Origin: an uncultured Oscillospiraceae bacterium
Lineage (GTDB): Bacteria; Bacillota; Clostridia; Oscillospirales; Acutalibacteraceae
Direction: 5' to 3'
Length of the DNA: 64,000 nt
Assembly (NCBI GenBank): GCA_900541975.1
Contig: UQLR01000001.1
Coordinates: 124,001-188,000 of the forward strand
The notes under the pieces: generated by a model
The model's database searches: none
What the model was told of the DNA's origin: nothing
What the model saw: the letters and a program-made list of their open reading frames with translations, nothing else
Shown here: positions 1 to 8,428 of the stretch, in pieces
Position numbering within the stretch: the stretch's first letter is position 1
Layout: every line of letters begins with the position of its first letter
Program-made: the position numbers and the translations under genes

Positions 1-70
1 CCACCGACCATATTATCAATCTGCCATTATTATACCGCTTTGTACTGCGCTTGGAAAGAAAAAAATAAAA

Positions 71-676
71 TTACGCCCCATTTGTAAAAAAGTTTGCAAT
101 ACTTTCAAAAATTTCAACAATTTTAAATTTGATTTCATATTTTGGCTGGTTTTCCAAAATATCTATCTGTTCCTCTTCAAGAACGTCTTCCAGCTCGTCC
201 TTTTTTTCAGCCGCCGGCAAACAGATTGGCGGATACATTACACACCACCAGTTATGCCCCTGCCCGCTGCCTATGGTGATGCGCAGTGCATCGTAAACGC
301 CGGCCGGCATGGCAATGTGATCATAAATCCTCGTTTGAAAAAACATGCTGGTCAGCTCTGCCCTGACTGTATAGTTATACCCCTGCTCTGTAATACAGGT
401 TTGAGCAATTTCTTCTATTTTGGACAACCCGGCTTTTGCCAGCTTTGCAGCGTCTTCCTTGCTATGTGCAGAAGAAAAAAGAGCGCCGGCTTCCTCTAAA
501 ACAGCGTCGCGCACACGCAGCTTTAACGCCTGATCTTCCTCCGAATCTGAATTTGCAAGTATATGCAGACGCAGCACAGAATTGGAAATCACCTTACATT
601 CAGCATGAAAATACAGGCCTGAAAACAAAATGGTTAAAGCCAGGCCGAACGCGGCAGATTTTATTAAAAGCTTCAT
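71..676 (-). CDS. spoIIR: Stage II sporulation protein R (SpoIIR)
   Basis: 201 aa secreted signalling protein. In spore formers, SpoIIR is made in the forespore under sigma-F and triggers SpoIIGA-mediated processing of pro-sigma-E in the mother cell. Seen here: an N-terminal hydrophobic export segment (about residues 5-24) and the family hallmark around residues 34-58 (LRLHILANSDSEEDQALKLR). The length matches the family. The start ATG is preceded by AAGGGGCG at good spacing. It lies 57 bp downstream of ispE on the same strand. I saw no convincing sigma-F promoter in that gap. The family assignment is firm; it is the clearest sign of an endospore-forming host. Confidence 0.93.
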   Translation of the reverse strand: MKLLIKSAAFGLALTILFSGLYFHAECKVISNSVLRLHILANSDSEEDQALKLRVRDAVLEEAGALFSSAHSKEDAAKLAKAGLSKIEEIAQTCITEQGYNYTVRAELTSMFFQTRIYDHIAMPAGVYDALRITIGSGQGHNWWCVMYPPICLPAAEKKDELEDVLEEEQIDILENQPKYEIKFKIVEIFESIANFFTNGA

Positions 677-733
677 AAAAAACGCCCCTTCAGATAAGAA
701 TTGTTACCTGAAGTATGGGCAGGAAATTTTTTC

Positions 734-1606
734 TTATTCAATTTTCTGAAAACAGCCGCACGATACCGGCTGTACAATCAATACCAGGGTATAGGCTTTT
801 TTTAAACGTTCTGTGCATGACACGGCCATTTCTTTCTGATCAAAAATACCAAAAACAGTCGGACCGCTTCCGCTCATACATGCGCCAAGCGCGCCGCATT
901 TGTACAAGTCATCTTTAATCTGCCGGATCAAAGCTAAGTGTAAAACCTCTTCAAACGCATTATACAGGCAATTGGAAAGCAGAGGCAGACTGCCTTTTTC
1001 AAGCGATTTGACCAGCATACCGCTGTGTGCGTTTTCCGCATAGCCACGACTGTCGCAACGCGCATAGGCCTCTTTTGTAGATATGCCTATATCCGGCTTA
1101 ACAAGCACAATCCAGCATGGCGGCAGCGGAGGCAATGGAAACAACGCCGTACCGATCCCCTTTGCCAGCATAGTCCCCCCATGCAGGCAAAAAGGAACGT
1201 CTGCGCCGACTTGCGCGCCGATCTGCATCAGCGTGCCTGTGGAAAGCGGCGCGCCGTACAAATGGTTCATTGCAAGCAAAACAGCGGCGGCGTCACTGCT
1301 GCCACCGGCAAGACCGGCCTGTGAAGGGATATGTTTGTCAATGCAAATACGAACGCCGCCGGATATTTGCGCAGTTTTCTGAAACAAAACCGCCGCCTTA
1401 TACGCCGTATTGCGGTTATCGCACGGAATATCCGGTGCATTGCAGGAAAGCACGATCCCCTCCTGCGCGTTTTTTTCAACAACCACGCCGTCATAAAGGC
1501 TGACCGCCTGCATAACCATATCTACCGTATGATAGCCGTCTTTCCTTTTACCCATAATGTCAAGCGTCAGATTGATCTTTGCCGGTGCTAAAAATGTCGC
1601 TGCCAT
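734..1606 (-). CDS. ispE: 4-diphosphocytidyl-2-C-methyl-D-erythritol kinase (IspE)
   Basis: 290 aa GHMP-family kinase of the non-mevalonate (MEP) isoprenoid pathway. It phosphorylates CDP-methylerythritol at the 2-hydroxyl in the cytoplasm. The N-terminal APAKINLTLDI substrate-binding segment, the glycine-rich ATP loop PSQAGLAGGSSDAAA (about residues 93-107) and the C-terminal MSGSGPTVFGIF motif are all present and in order. Length is typical. The start has an AAAAGGAG site. The gene sits between an aminotransferase and spoIIR, all on the minus strand; an ispE-spoIIR neighbourhood fits a sporulating Firmicute. Confidence 0.95.
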   Translation of the reverse strand: MAATFLAPAKINLTLDIMGKRKDGYHTVDMVMQAVSLYDGVVVEKNAQEGIVLSCNAPDIPCDNRNTAYKAAVLFQKTAQISGGVRICIDKHIPSQAGLAGGSSDAAAVLLAMNHLYGAPLSTGTLMQIGAQVGADVPFCLHGGTMLAKGIGTALFPLPPLPPCWIVLVKPDIGISTKEAYARCDSRGYAENAHSGMLVKSLEKGSLPLLSNCLYNAFEEVLHLALIRQIKDDLYKCGALGACMSGSGPTVFGIFDQKEMAVSCTERLKKAYTLVLIVQPVSCGCFQKIE

Positions 1607-1626
1607 TGCTTTTCTCCTTTTTATTT

Positions 1627-2811
1627 TCAGGGCTGCTCCCCTTTAAGCTCCTGTAAAAACGCCTCTATACGCCGCAACGCTTCTGCAATATGTGTTAACG
1701 AATAGGAATAGGACACACGGACATATCCCTCGCCGCAGTCGCCAAATGCCGACCCTGGAATCACCGCAACATGCTTCGATTTTATCAAGCGCAGGCAAAA
1801 CTCTTCTGATGTAAGCCCCGTGCTTTTAATACAGGGAAATGTGTAAAAGGCTCCAAGCGGCTCAAAACAGGGCAGGCCCATCTTTTCAAAGCTACCGACC
1901 ATTAGCCTGCGGCGCATGTCATACTGTGCTTTCATGCTTTCAATATCCGGATCTCCGTTTTTCAGTGCTTCAATTGCGGCATACTGCGCGGTTGTTGGAG
2001 CGCTCATAATTGCAAACTGGTGCAGCTTGGTCATCTGGTCAATAATTGGCTCCGGTCCCAGAGCGTACCCTAAGCGCCACCCGGTCATTGCATAGGACTT
2101 GGAAAAACCGTTAACCACAACAGTCCGTTCGCGCATTCCGTCTATTTCCGCAAAAGAAACGTGGCGCTGAGAGCCATATGTAAGCTCGCTGTAGATTTCG
2201 TCAGACAGTACAAACAGGTTATGCTTTTGCACAACCCCGGCAATTTCCTCCAAGTGTTCGCGGCGCATAACCGCGCCGGTAGGATTATTGGGAAAGGGCA
2301 GCACCAGCAGCTTTGTTTTGGGCGTTATATGCGCTTCCACTTCCTGGGCGGTAAGCCGGAACATATTTTCCGCTTTTGTTTCTATAATAACGGGTGTTGC
2401 ATCTGCCAGGCAGGCCAGAGGTTCGTAACAGACAAAGCTGGGCTGGGGAATTAAAACTTCATCCCCCTCCTCTATAATACAGCGCATGCATAGATCGATT
2501 GCTTCTGATCCGCCGACGGTGACGACCACCTCTTTTTGCGCATCGTACTGCAGATGATACCTGCGGTTGTAATATTTGCTGATTTCTTCCCGCAGCTTAA
2601 CAAAGCCCTTGTTGGGCGTATACCAGGTTTTGCCTTTTTCCAGAGACGCAATCCCCGCTTCACGAATATGCCACGGCGTTTTAAAATCTGGTTCGCCAAT
2701 ACTTAAAGAAATCACATGCTCCATTTCATTGGCGATATCAAAAAAACGACGGATTCCGGAAGGTTTCAGCGCCCGGATCTTGGAATTTAAAAACGTGTTA
2801 TAATTTATCAC
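1627..2811 (-). CDS. PLP-dependent class I/II aminotransferase (PatA-like)
   Basis: 394 aa fold-type I aminotransferase. The PLP-lysine motif NGFSKSYAMTGWRLGY, the NNPTGAV cofactor segment and the C-terminal Arg region (YVRVSYS) are intact. The start is GTG: its GTGA overlaps the stop of the upstream Lrp/AsnC gene, with an AAAGGAG site 9 nt before, so the two genes are translationally coupled. Such regulator-aminotransferase pairs are common in Clostridia and usually handle aromatic, branched-chain or aspartate-type amino acids. The substrate cannot be read from the sequence. Confidence 0.9.
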   Translation of the reverse strand: MINYNTFLNSKIRALKPSGIRRFFDIANEMEHVISLSIGEPDFKTPWHIREAGIASLEKGKTWYTPNKGFVKLREEISKYYNRRYHLQYDAQKEVVVTVGGSEAIDLCMRCIIEEGDEVLIPQPSFVCYEPLACLADATPVIIETKAENMFRLTAQEVEAHITPKTKLLVLPFPNNPTGAVMRREHLEEIAGVVQKHNLFVLSDEIYSELTYGSQRHVSFAEIDGMRERTVVVNGFSKSYAMTGWRLGYALGPEPIIDQMTKLHQFAIMSAPTTAQYAAIEALKNGDPDIESMKAQYDMRRRLMVGSFEKMGLPCFEPLGAFYTFPCIKSTGLTSEEFCLRLIKSKHVAVIPGSAFGDCGEGYVRVSYSYSLTHIAEALRRIEAFLQELKGEQP

Positions 2812-3290
2812 AGTACCAGGCTCCTTTTATCTTCCTGTGCATCGTCCTCATAAAAATTGATGCCGCTGTCCTTGTAGCGTTTGAGCAAAAAATGCGTAGC
2901 AGTAGATTCGACCGCGTCGATTGTAGAAAGCTTCCTTGAAACAAACATTGCAATGTCCTGAATGGATTGTCCTTTGACAAAGACGGCGAGATCGTAAGCA
3001 CCTGCCATCAGATAAACGCTGTCTACCTCTTCAAACGCCATAACATGGGAAGCAATGTTGTCAAAGCCTTTTTCTTTTTCCGGCGTTACTTTCAGCTCTA
3101 TCAGGGCCGTAACGCCCGCATCTGCAACTTTTTCCCAATTGACAATCGCACGGTAGCCTTTAATAATCTGGCTTGCCTCATATTCTTGAACCTGTTTTTC
3201 AATATAATCCTTTGGTTCATTAAGCATTATTGCCAGTTCATCTGTAGAAAAATTTGAATTTTCGCTTAACAGTTTCAACAATGCATCCAT
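2808..3290 (-). CDS. Lrp/AsnC family transcriptional regulator
   Basis: 160 aa one-component amino-acid-responsive regulator. An N-terminal winged-HTH (residues about 1-50, FSTDELAIMLNEPKDYIEKQ) is followed by an RAM/AsnC ligand-binding domain (about 65-140, with the VTALIELKVTPEKEKGFDNI strand-helix). It overlaps the downstream aminotransferase start by 4 nt and very likely controls that gene and itself, as Lrp-type regulators often do. The HTH is somewhat divergent from classical AsnC proteins but is in the right place. The effector is unknown. Confidence 0.88.
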   Translation of the reverse strand: MDALLKLLSENSNFSTDELAIMLNEPKDYIEKQVQEYEASQIIKGYRAIVNWEKVADAGVTALIELKVTPEKEKGFDNIASHVMAFEEVDSVYLMAGAYDLAVFVKGQSIQDIAMFVSRKLSTIDAVESTATHFLLKRYKDSGINFYEDDAQEDKRSLVL

Positions 3291-3361
3291 AAAAGCATCT
3301 CCTCATCTGCTTGTTCTATTACATGTATTATATACTAAACCAATGAAAAAGTCCACGGGAT

Positions 3362-5275
3362 TCAGCAGCCGCTCTCTTTTTTAAGCTCCTCCAGCCAAAT
3401 GCGCGCCGCGGCGTCGCTTGGCATGCGAAAATCGCCCCTTGGAGAAAGCGTTACCGAGCCCACCTTTGCTCCATCCGGCATACAGGAGCGTTTAAACTGC
3501 TGGCTGAAAAACCGCCGAAAGAAAACGTACAGCCACTTATGAATTTCTTTTTCTGAAAACTCGCCTGCAAAAGCCAGCTTTGCCATACGGTATATTTTAG
3601 TTGGCGTAAACCCATGGCGCATAAAATAATATAAAAAGAAATCGTGTAAATCGTAAGGGCCGATCAGTTCTTCTGTACGTTGGGATATTCCTCCGTTTTC
3701 AGGCGGCAAAAGCTCCGGGCTGACCGGTGTTGCCAAAATATCTTCCAGCACCTGTTTTAAAGCCCCGCTGCTGTTTTTTGCTTCAAATGCCGTTATATAG
3801 CGCACCAGCGTTTTGGGCACAGATGCGTTGACCGCATACATCGACATATGGTCGCCGTTATAGGTTGCCCAGCCCAGAGCCAATTCTGAAAGGTCCCCTG
3901 TGCCAATCACAAGACCGCCTGACTGGTTTGCAAGATCCATCAGAACCTGCATACGCTCTCTGGCCTGCGCATTTTCATAGGTAACATCCAGAATGTTTTC
4001 ATTATGGCCAATGTCTGCAAAGTGCTGCCTGACAGACTTTGCAATATCTATTTGCTTAAATGTTACGCCATACGCCTGGGCAAGCTTTTGGGCGTTTCCC
4101 TTTGTCCGCATGGTTGTTCCAAAGCACGGCATGGTTACCGCTAAAATATTCTTTCTGTCAATCTCAAGCCGGTCAAACGCGTGCACAGCGACAATCAATG
4201 CCAGTGTAGAATCCAGCCCGCCGGAAAGACCAAGTACGGCATTTTTGATCCCCGTGTGCTTTAGCCTTGTCGCAAGGCCTACCGACTGCATGTTCAAAAT
4301 TTCCATACAGCGCTCTTTTACATCTGCCTGACTGTCCGGAACAAACGGGTTTTTGGGAAATTTGCGCTGGAGAGACAACGTTTGCAACGGCAACGTAAAT
4401 GTTTTTTGCACAAAAGACGCTTCCTGTTTTACCGGAAAGGTTGTAATCCTTCTTCTTTCAGAAGTAATTTTTTGAAGATCAATATCGGCATAGGATATGC
4501 CGCATGTATAGCGTTTGGACTCCACCTGTATAATTCCATTTTCAGAAATGATATTATGGCCGGAAAAAACCAGATCTGTAGTGGACTCTCCCAGTCCGGC
4601 ATCTGCAAAAAGATACGCGCACACGAGCTTTGCAGACTGCATTTGGACAAGCATTCTTCTGTACTGCGGTTTTCCAACCGCTTCGCTGCTGGCAGAAAGA
4701 TTGGCAATAATCGTTGCACCGTTTTCGGCAAGCCTGCAAGATGGAGAGGTTGGTACCCAAAGGTCTTCGCATACCTCTACCCCCAGAACAAGGTCCGGCA
4801 TAGAACTGCAGGAAAAGAGGATGTCCGGCGTAATGGTATAGTTTTTTCCGCCAATTGTAACAGGAATGTTGGTTTGCCCGGCGGCAAAATGCCGCATTTC
4901 ATAAAACTCAGAATACAACGGAATATTCTTTTTAGGAATAATTCCTAAAATTTCTCCTTTATAAAGCACGACTGCACAATTGTAAAGCGCGTTGGAAGCA
5001 CGCAGCGGCACACCTATAACGGAAAGAACAGGCAGTGCAGAGGTTTTTTCTGCAATTTGCAGCACAGCCTCTTCAGCGGCATCCAGCAAAGCGCGCTGCA
5101 AAAAAAGATCGGAACAGGTATACCCCGTAACAGAAAGCTCCGGAAACACAACCAGTGAAGCGTTATTTTCCGCAGCCTGCAGGATTTGTCCGATGATCGC
5201 CCTTGCATTATGTGTACAGTCCGCTACCCTGATTTCAGGCGTTGCCGCAGCAACCCGTAAAAAACCATCCTTCAT
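3362..5275 (-). CDS. nadE: Glutamine-dependent NAD+ synthetase
   Basis: 637 aa two-domain enzyme for the last step of NAD biosynthesis (deamido-NAD + Gln + ATP to NAD). The N-terminal CN-hydrolase (glutaminase) domain shows the Glu in VVFPELSVTGYTCSD, the Lys region near PKKNIPLYSEFYEMR and the Cys in VEVCEDLWVP. The C-terminal synthetase domain has the ATP-pyrophosphatase loop GLSGGLDSTLAL and the downstream GTGDLSELALGWATYNGDHM motif. Length fits the glutamine-dependent class. The ribosome site before the chosen ATG is short (AGGGG very close), so a slightly different start is possible. Confidence 0.95.
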   Translation of the reverse strand: MKDGFLRVAAATPEIRVADCTHNARAIIGQILQAAENNASLVVFPELSVTGYTCSDLFLQRALLDAAEEAVLQIAEKTSALPVLSVIGVPLRASNALYNCAVVLYKGEILGIIPKKNIPLYSEFYEMRHFAAGQTNIPVTIGGKNYTITPDILFSCSSMPDLVLGVEVCEDLWVPTSPSCRLAENGATIIANLSASSEAVGKPQYRRMLVQMQSAKLVCAYLFADAGLGESTTDLVFSGHNIISENGIIQVESKRYTCGISYADIDLQKITSERRRITTFPVKQEASFVQKTFTLPLQTLSLQRKFPKNPFVPDSQADVKERCMEILNMQSVGLATRLKHTGIKNAVLGLSGGLDSTLALIVAVHAFDRLEIDRKNILAVTMPCFGTTMRTKGNAQKLAQAYGVTFKQIDIAKSVRQHFADIGHNENILDVTYENAQARERMQVLMDLANQSGGLVIGTGDLSELALGWATYNGDHMSMYAVNASVPKTLVRYITAFEAKNSSGALKQVLEDILATPVSPELLPPENGGISQRTEELIGPYDLHDFFLYYFMRHGFTPTKIYRMAKLAFAGEFSEKEIHKWLYVFFRRFFSQQFKRSCMPDGAKVGSVTLSPRGDFRMPSDAAARIWLEELKKESGC

Positions 5276-5309
5276 AGCCCCTAATCCCCTTATATTACAA
5301 CAAAATAAA

Positions 5310-5334
5310 ATATCCTCATAGTGTATGAGGATAT
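5310..5334 (-). terminator. Intrinsic terminator after the exopolysaccharide genes
   Basis: Ten-bp inverted repeat ATATCCTCAT / ATGAGGATAT with a 5-nt loop. On the minus strand it is followed by TTTTATTTTG. It lies directly downstream of the polymerase/ligase gene and upstream of nadE, so it separates the two transcription units. Confidence 0.75.
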
Positions 5335-5355
5335 TATAACCTAACTTTTTTCTTT

Positions 5356-6858
5356 TTACAACCGATCTTCTGGCTCCTCTTCTGAATTCTCTTCCTCCGT
5401 AGGAGTATCAAAAAGGTCTGCCTGCGCCGATTCTTTTCTTCCAAAGAGGTCTAAAACAATCTTCTGTTCCAGATGATCATACTTGAGCATATAACAACTT
5501 GTATAACCAAGGAAAAGCCAGAAAACAACAACCATAAATGTCTGCTCATATAAAAGCGTTTTTTCCAAAATCGCATACGCGCAGTAAGCGCATATAAAAG
5601 CAAACAGTGCGGGAAAAACCGTTTGTCTGAGGTCCTTTTTTTCAAGAAAAAGGCTTTTTACAATATGGCGCGCAACATGCAAAGCAAAAGATACAAAAAT
5701 TACAAACCCAACAATTCCCGCGCAGACAAGAATTGTTAAATAGCCATTGTGCAGATCTGAAAAATGCAGACCGCCTTCAATATAGCGTTCCCCATATGGG
5801 ACCAGGTTTGCCTTACCGATCCCAAACAAGGGATAGTTACCGATTAAAACAGCCGATTCCGTAAACAGGCGTATGCGCCCGCTGTCAATATTTTCGTTTA
5901 AATGTGTAAAGGAAACAGGTTGCTTGTCCTGTGCCTGCTCCGGCAAGGCTTCTTTATCAATTACAGCAAGTTGGGACGTTGTAAGCGCCGTAATCCCGGA
6001 TGCACCCAGTTGTAATAATTCTCTGGAGGCAAACAGAACAAGCGCAATTCCTGTGCACGCAAGAAACATTTTCCCCATTTTTGCTGCAGCCTGTTTAAAC
6101 GAAAGCGTCTGCTGCCATTTAAAAATTTTATAGCAGACAAGGAAGATGACATAAAACACAAGTAAAATAAGCGATGAATTGGAATCAGATAAAAATAAGG
6201 CTAGCAGATTACATACAAAGCATAAAATGAGCAGTGTTTTACTTTGTGGTTTTTTATGAATGCTTTTCAGAAATTTTTTTCTGGTAAGCATGTGGCAACA
6301 GGCAATGGCAACCACACTGGAAAAACCGAGTAAATTCGGGTTTGTGTACAGACCAGTAAAACGATTTTCAAAAACGATAAGGGAATACCCCATAAACTCA
6401 CCATACAGATTAAACAGAACAAACGGGATACCAACTATCGCCAAAAGCGTGGTGACAACCACCATTATTTTGCAAAACCAAAAAAGCTCCAGACGCACAC
6501 GTTTTTTATTTTTCTCTGTATGCATCCCGTAAAAAATAAAGAAACAAATTACCACATGCGCAAGCATCAGCATGTTTTCCCAAAAATTATCAGCCACATG
6601 AATCAACGCCGTTATAAAGGTGCTGACCAGAAACAGAAACAGCCATCTGCAATACTTCACCTGCAAGATTCGCCTGTTTTTAAGGTAGTAAAAATAAAAA
6701 ATATAGCCAGCCCAAAACATCCATACATATTTCGCTGCTACGGCGGCAGGTTCAATTACTGCGACAGAGCAAAGAAACAGGGTAAATATATAGACCAGAC
6801 GAAATGCTGAAATGTTTAAAAAAATTTTTTTCAAGCGGTTGATACGGACAGAAGCCAT
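5356..6858 (-). CDS. O-antigen ligase/polymerase (Wzy/WaaL-like) family membrane protein
   Basis: 500 aa polytopic membrane protein with about ten hydrophobic helices and a larger extracytoplasmic segment near residues 285-355. That segment ends in a motif of the WaaL/Wzy family (ESAVLIGNYPLFGIGKANLVPYG, followed by a conserved HNGYLTIL His). The acidic, low-complexity C-terminus (about residues 470-500) is cytoplasmic-looking. Expected role: polymerising or ligating lipid-linked glycan repeat units at the outer face of the membrane. It follows a priming sugar transferase by 35 bp in one transcription unit, supporting exopolysaccharide or teichuronic-like glycan synthesis. The product is unknown. 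Confidence 0.82.
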   Translation of the reverse strand: MASVRINRLKKIFLNISAFRLVYIFTLFLCSVAVIEPAAVAAKYVWMFWAGYIFYFYYLKNRRILQVKYCRWLFLFLVSTFITALIHVADNFWENMLMLAHVVICFFIFYGMHTEKNKKRVRLELFWFCKIMVVVTTLLAIVGIPFVLFNLYGEFMGYSLIVFENRFTGLYTNPNLLGFSSVVAIACCHMLTRKKFLKSIHKKPQSKTLLILCFVCNLLALFLSDSNSSLILLVFYVIFLVCYKIFKWQQTLSFKQAAAKMGKMFLACTGIALVLFASRELLQLGASGITALTTSQLAVIDKEALPEQAQDKQPVSFTHLNENIDSGRIRLFTESAVLIGNYPLFGIGKANLVPYGERYIEGGLHFSDLHNGYLTILVCAGIVGFVIFVSFALHVARHIVKSLFLEKKDLRQTVFPALFAFICAYCAYAILEKTLLYEQTFMVVVFWLFLGYTSCYMLKYDHLEQKIVLDLFGRKESAQADLFDTPTEEENSEEEPEDRL

Positions 6859-6893
6859 AAAATATTCTCCTCTAAATGTCTAAAACCAACGCC

Positions 6894-7577
6894 TTAAAAA
6901 ACGTCGGCAATGGTTTTGAACATAATTTTAAGATCATATAAAAAATGGAATTGTTTTATGTACTCCAGATTCATAACCATTTTTTTCGGCAGAACAACCT
7001 CCATATAGTTTTTATCTATATCTTTCGGATTTTTAAACAAGTCGTCTTCGTCGCGATACGTAATGCTGGCAAGCGACGTAACGCCTGCCGGCATTAATAA
7101 AGTAGCATACATTTCGTCGCTGTAGCGCTCTACATATTTAGGCACCTCCGGCCTTGTCCCCACCAGAGACATGCTTCCGAGAAACACATTAAAAATCTGC
7201 GGCAACTCATCTAAACGGTACTTACGCAAAAACTTTCCGTTTTTCGTAATGCGGGCATCATCGGTCTGGGTAATTTGTCCGCCAAGCGCCTCTGCATTTT
7301 GCACCATTGTCCGAAATTTTAAAATCTTAAACGGACGGCCGTTGGTTGTGATTCTTTTCTGCTGAAAGAGCACCGGCCCCTTTGAGCCGCATTTTACAAC
7401 TGCGGCAATTACACACATTGGCGCCAGCAGCAATACAATCAGCACAGATGACACAACGATATCCAGGACTCTTTTTGCTACAAGGCTTTTCTTTTTCTTT
7501 TCCAAAATATTGTAATAGACCCTTACTTTTTCATTTTGCATATATGCAGGTAAATTCTCCCACTTGGATAAAAACAT
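6894..7577 (-). CDS. Priming bacterial sugar transferase (undecaprenyl-phosphate glycosylphosphotransferase)
   Basis: 227 aa from the ATG that has a clean GGAGGAAAAA site; an in-frame upstream GTG at 7637 has none and overlaps the promoter -10. The single membrane segment (KRVLDIVVSSVLIVLLLAPM) is followed by the catalytic domain with KILKFRTM, the DELPQ motif (KYRLDELPQIFNVFLGSMSLVGTRPE, split in the protein around residues 137-162) and a C-terminal amphipathic region. It transfers a sugar-phosphate to undecaprenyl phosphate at the membrane. The full N-terminal multi-helix domain of WcaJ types is absent, so it is of the short WbaP-like class. It is the first gene of the glycan operon. Confidence 0.9.
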   Translation of the reverse strand: MFLSKWENLPAYMQNEKVRVYYNILEKKKKSLVAKRVLDIVVSSVLIVLLLAPMCVIAAVVKCGSKGPVLFQQKRITTNGRPFKILKFRTMVQNAEALGGQITQTDDARITKNGKFLRKYRLDELPQIFNVFLGSMSLVGTRPEVPKYVERYSDEMYATLLMPAGVTSLASITYRDEDDLFKNPKDIDKNYMEVVLPKKMVMNLEYIKQFHFLYDLKIMFKTIADVF

Positions 7578-7628
7578 TTTTTCCTCCGGAACACAATATT
7601 CTATATCTAAAAGTGTTGATGCGGTAAA

Positions 7629-7657
7629 ATTATACACGAAAAGCGGGTGCTTTTCAA
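7629..7657 (-). promoter_or_regulatory. Sigma-A-type promoter of the glycan operon
   Basis: On the minus strand: -35 TTGAAA (7652-7657), a 17-nt spacer and -10 TATAAT (7629-7634). It lies about 50 bp upstream of the sugar-transferase ATG. Confidence 0.75.
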
Positions 7658-7755
7658 CTTGTTTTGCATTACGTTTTTGTCACAAATAGGTTCTGGCAAA
7701 TTGAACGATTCCAATTTTATTTGGTAAAAGGCGGCAAAAACACCTTATAAAGAAA

Positions 7756-7785
7756 CAGTGCAGCCACATATTGTGAACTGCACTG
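7756..7785 (-). terminator. Terminator after the dockerin gene
   Basis: Inverted repeat CAGTGCAG / CTGCACTG with a 14-nt loop, followed on the minus strand by TTTCTTTATAAGG. It lies about 60 bp past the dockerin stop codon. Confidence 0.55.
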
Positions 7786-7847
7786 CGCTTGAATATTGAC
7801 GCATACTGCAATAAGCAGAGATTTTATTTTGTCCCTTGCATTAGCTA

Positions 7848-8411
7848 TTATACAATTTCATACATATTTGCAACAATTTTTTGCATAATCAATACATCTT
7901 TTGTCGTTACTTTTCCATCCTGATTACAATCACATAAATAGAGTCTTGAGGCGTCAGTTTGTATATTTGCAATATGTTTTTGTACTTGCAAAACATCGTC
8001 AACATCTACTTTGTTGTTTGCATTGACGTCGCCAACAAGATATACGGCAACTCCACTGTCGCTTGCAGAAACCGCGTTTGCAGCAGCGTCTATATCAATC
8101 AGGCCGTTTTGATACGCCACTGCCAGAGAATAGTATTGATCTGCATTTCCTACATATAAACCTAATTTTGAAGAAAATTGTGCGTCTTCTTTGTAATCGG
8201 GCCGATAAAATACGTATTTGCCAATCTGTTCCGTGACCTCCATTGGAAGTTGTATATCACTGAGATAATAATAAAGTTCATACTCACCCAGCGTACAAAT
8301 CACCACTTTTTGCGGCACGGAACTGTCCTGTGGTACATCGGCCGAAACGGTAATCACCCCCAGCATAAACAGCATAATCAGCGCCATTAAAAAAGCCAGT
8401 ATTTTTTTCAT
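7848..8411 (-). CDS. Secreted protein with C-terminal type I dockerin repeats
   Basis: 187 aa. The signal peptide is at residues 1-24 (MKKILAFLMALIMLFMLGV then VSA). The middle region (about 25-115) is not recognised. The C-terminus carries two dockerin/EF-hand-like repeats: GDVNANNKVDVDDVLQVQKH (about 127-146) and CDCNQDGKVTTKDVLIMQK (about 160-178), each with the calcium-loop Asp/Asn pattern. Dockerins bind cohesins on scaffoldins or surface proteins; no cohesin is encoded here. It starts 18 bp downstream of the subtilase and has its own AGGGTGATC site, so the two are probably co-expressed and perhaps anchored together. In the middle domain, YYLSDIQLPMEVTEQIG is not a catalytic signature I know. 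Confidence 0.8.
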   Translation of the reverse strand: MKKILAFLMALIMLFMLGVITVSADVPQDSSVPQKVVICTLGEYELYYYLSDIQLPMEVTEQIGKYVFYRPDYKEDAQFSSKLGLYVGNADQYYSLAVAYQNGLIDIDAAANAVSASDSGVAVYLVGDVNANNKVDVDDVLQVQKHIANIQTDASRLYLCDCNQDGKVTTKDVLIMQKIVANMYEIV

Positions 8412-8428
8412 AAGATCACCCTTCCATA

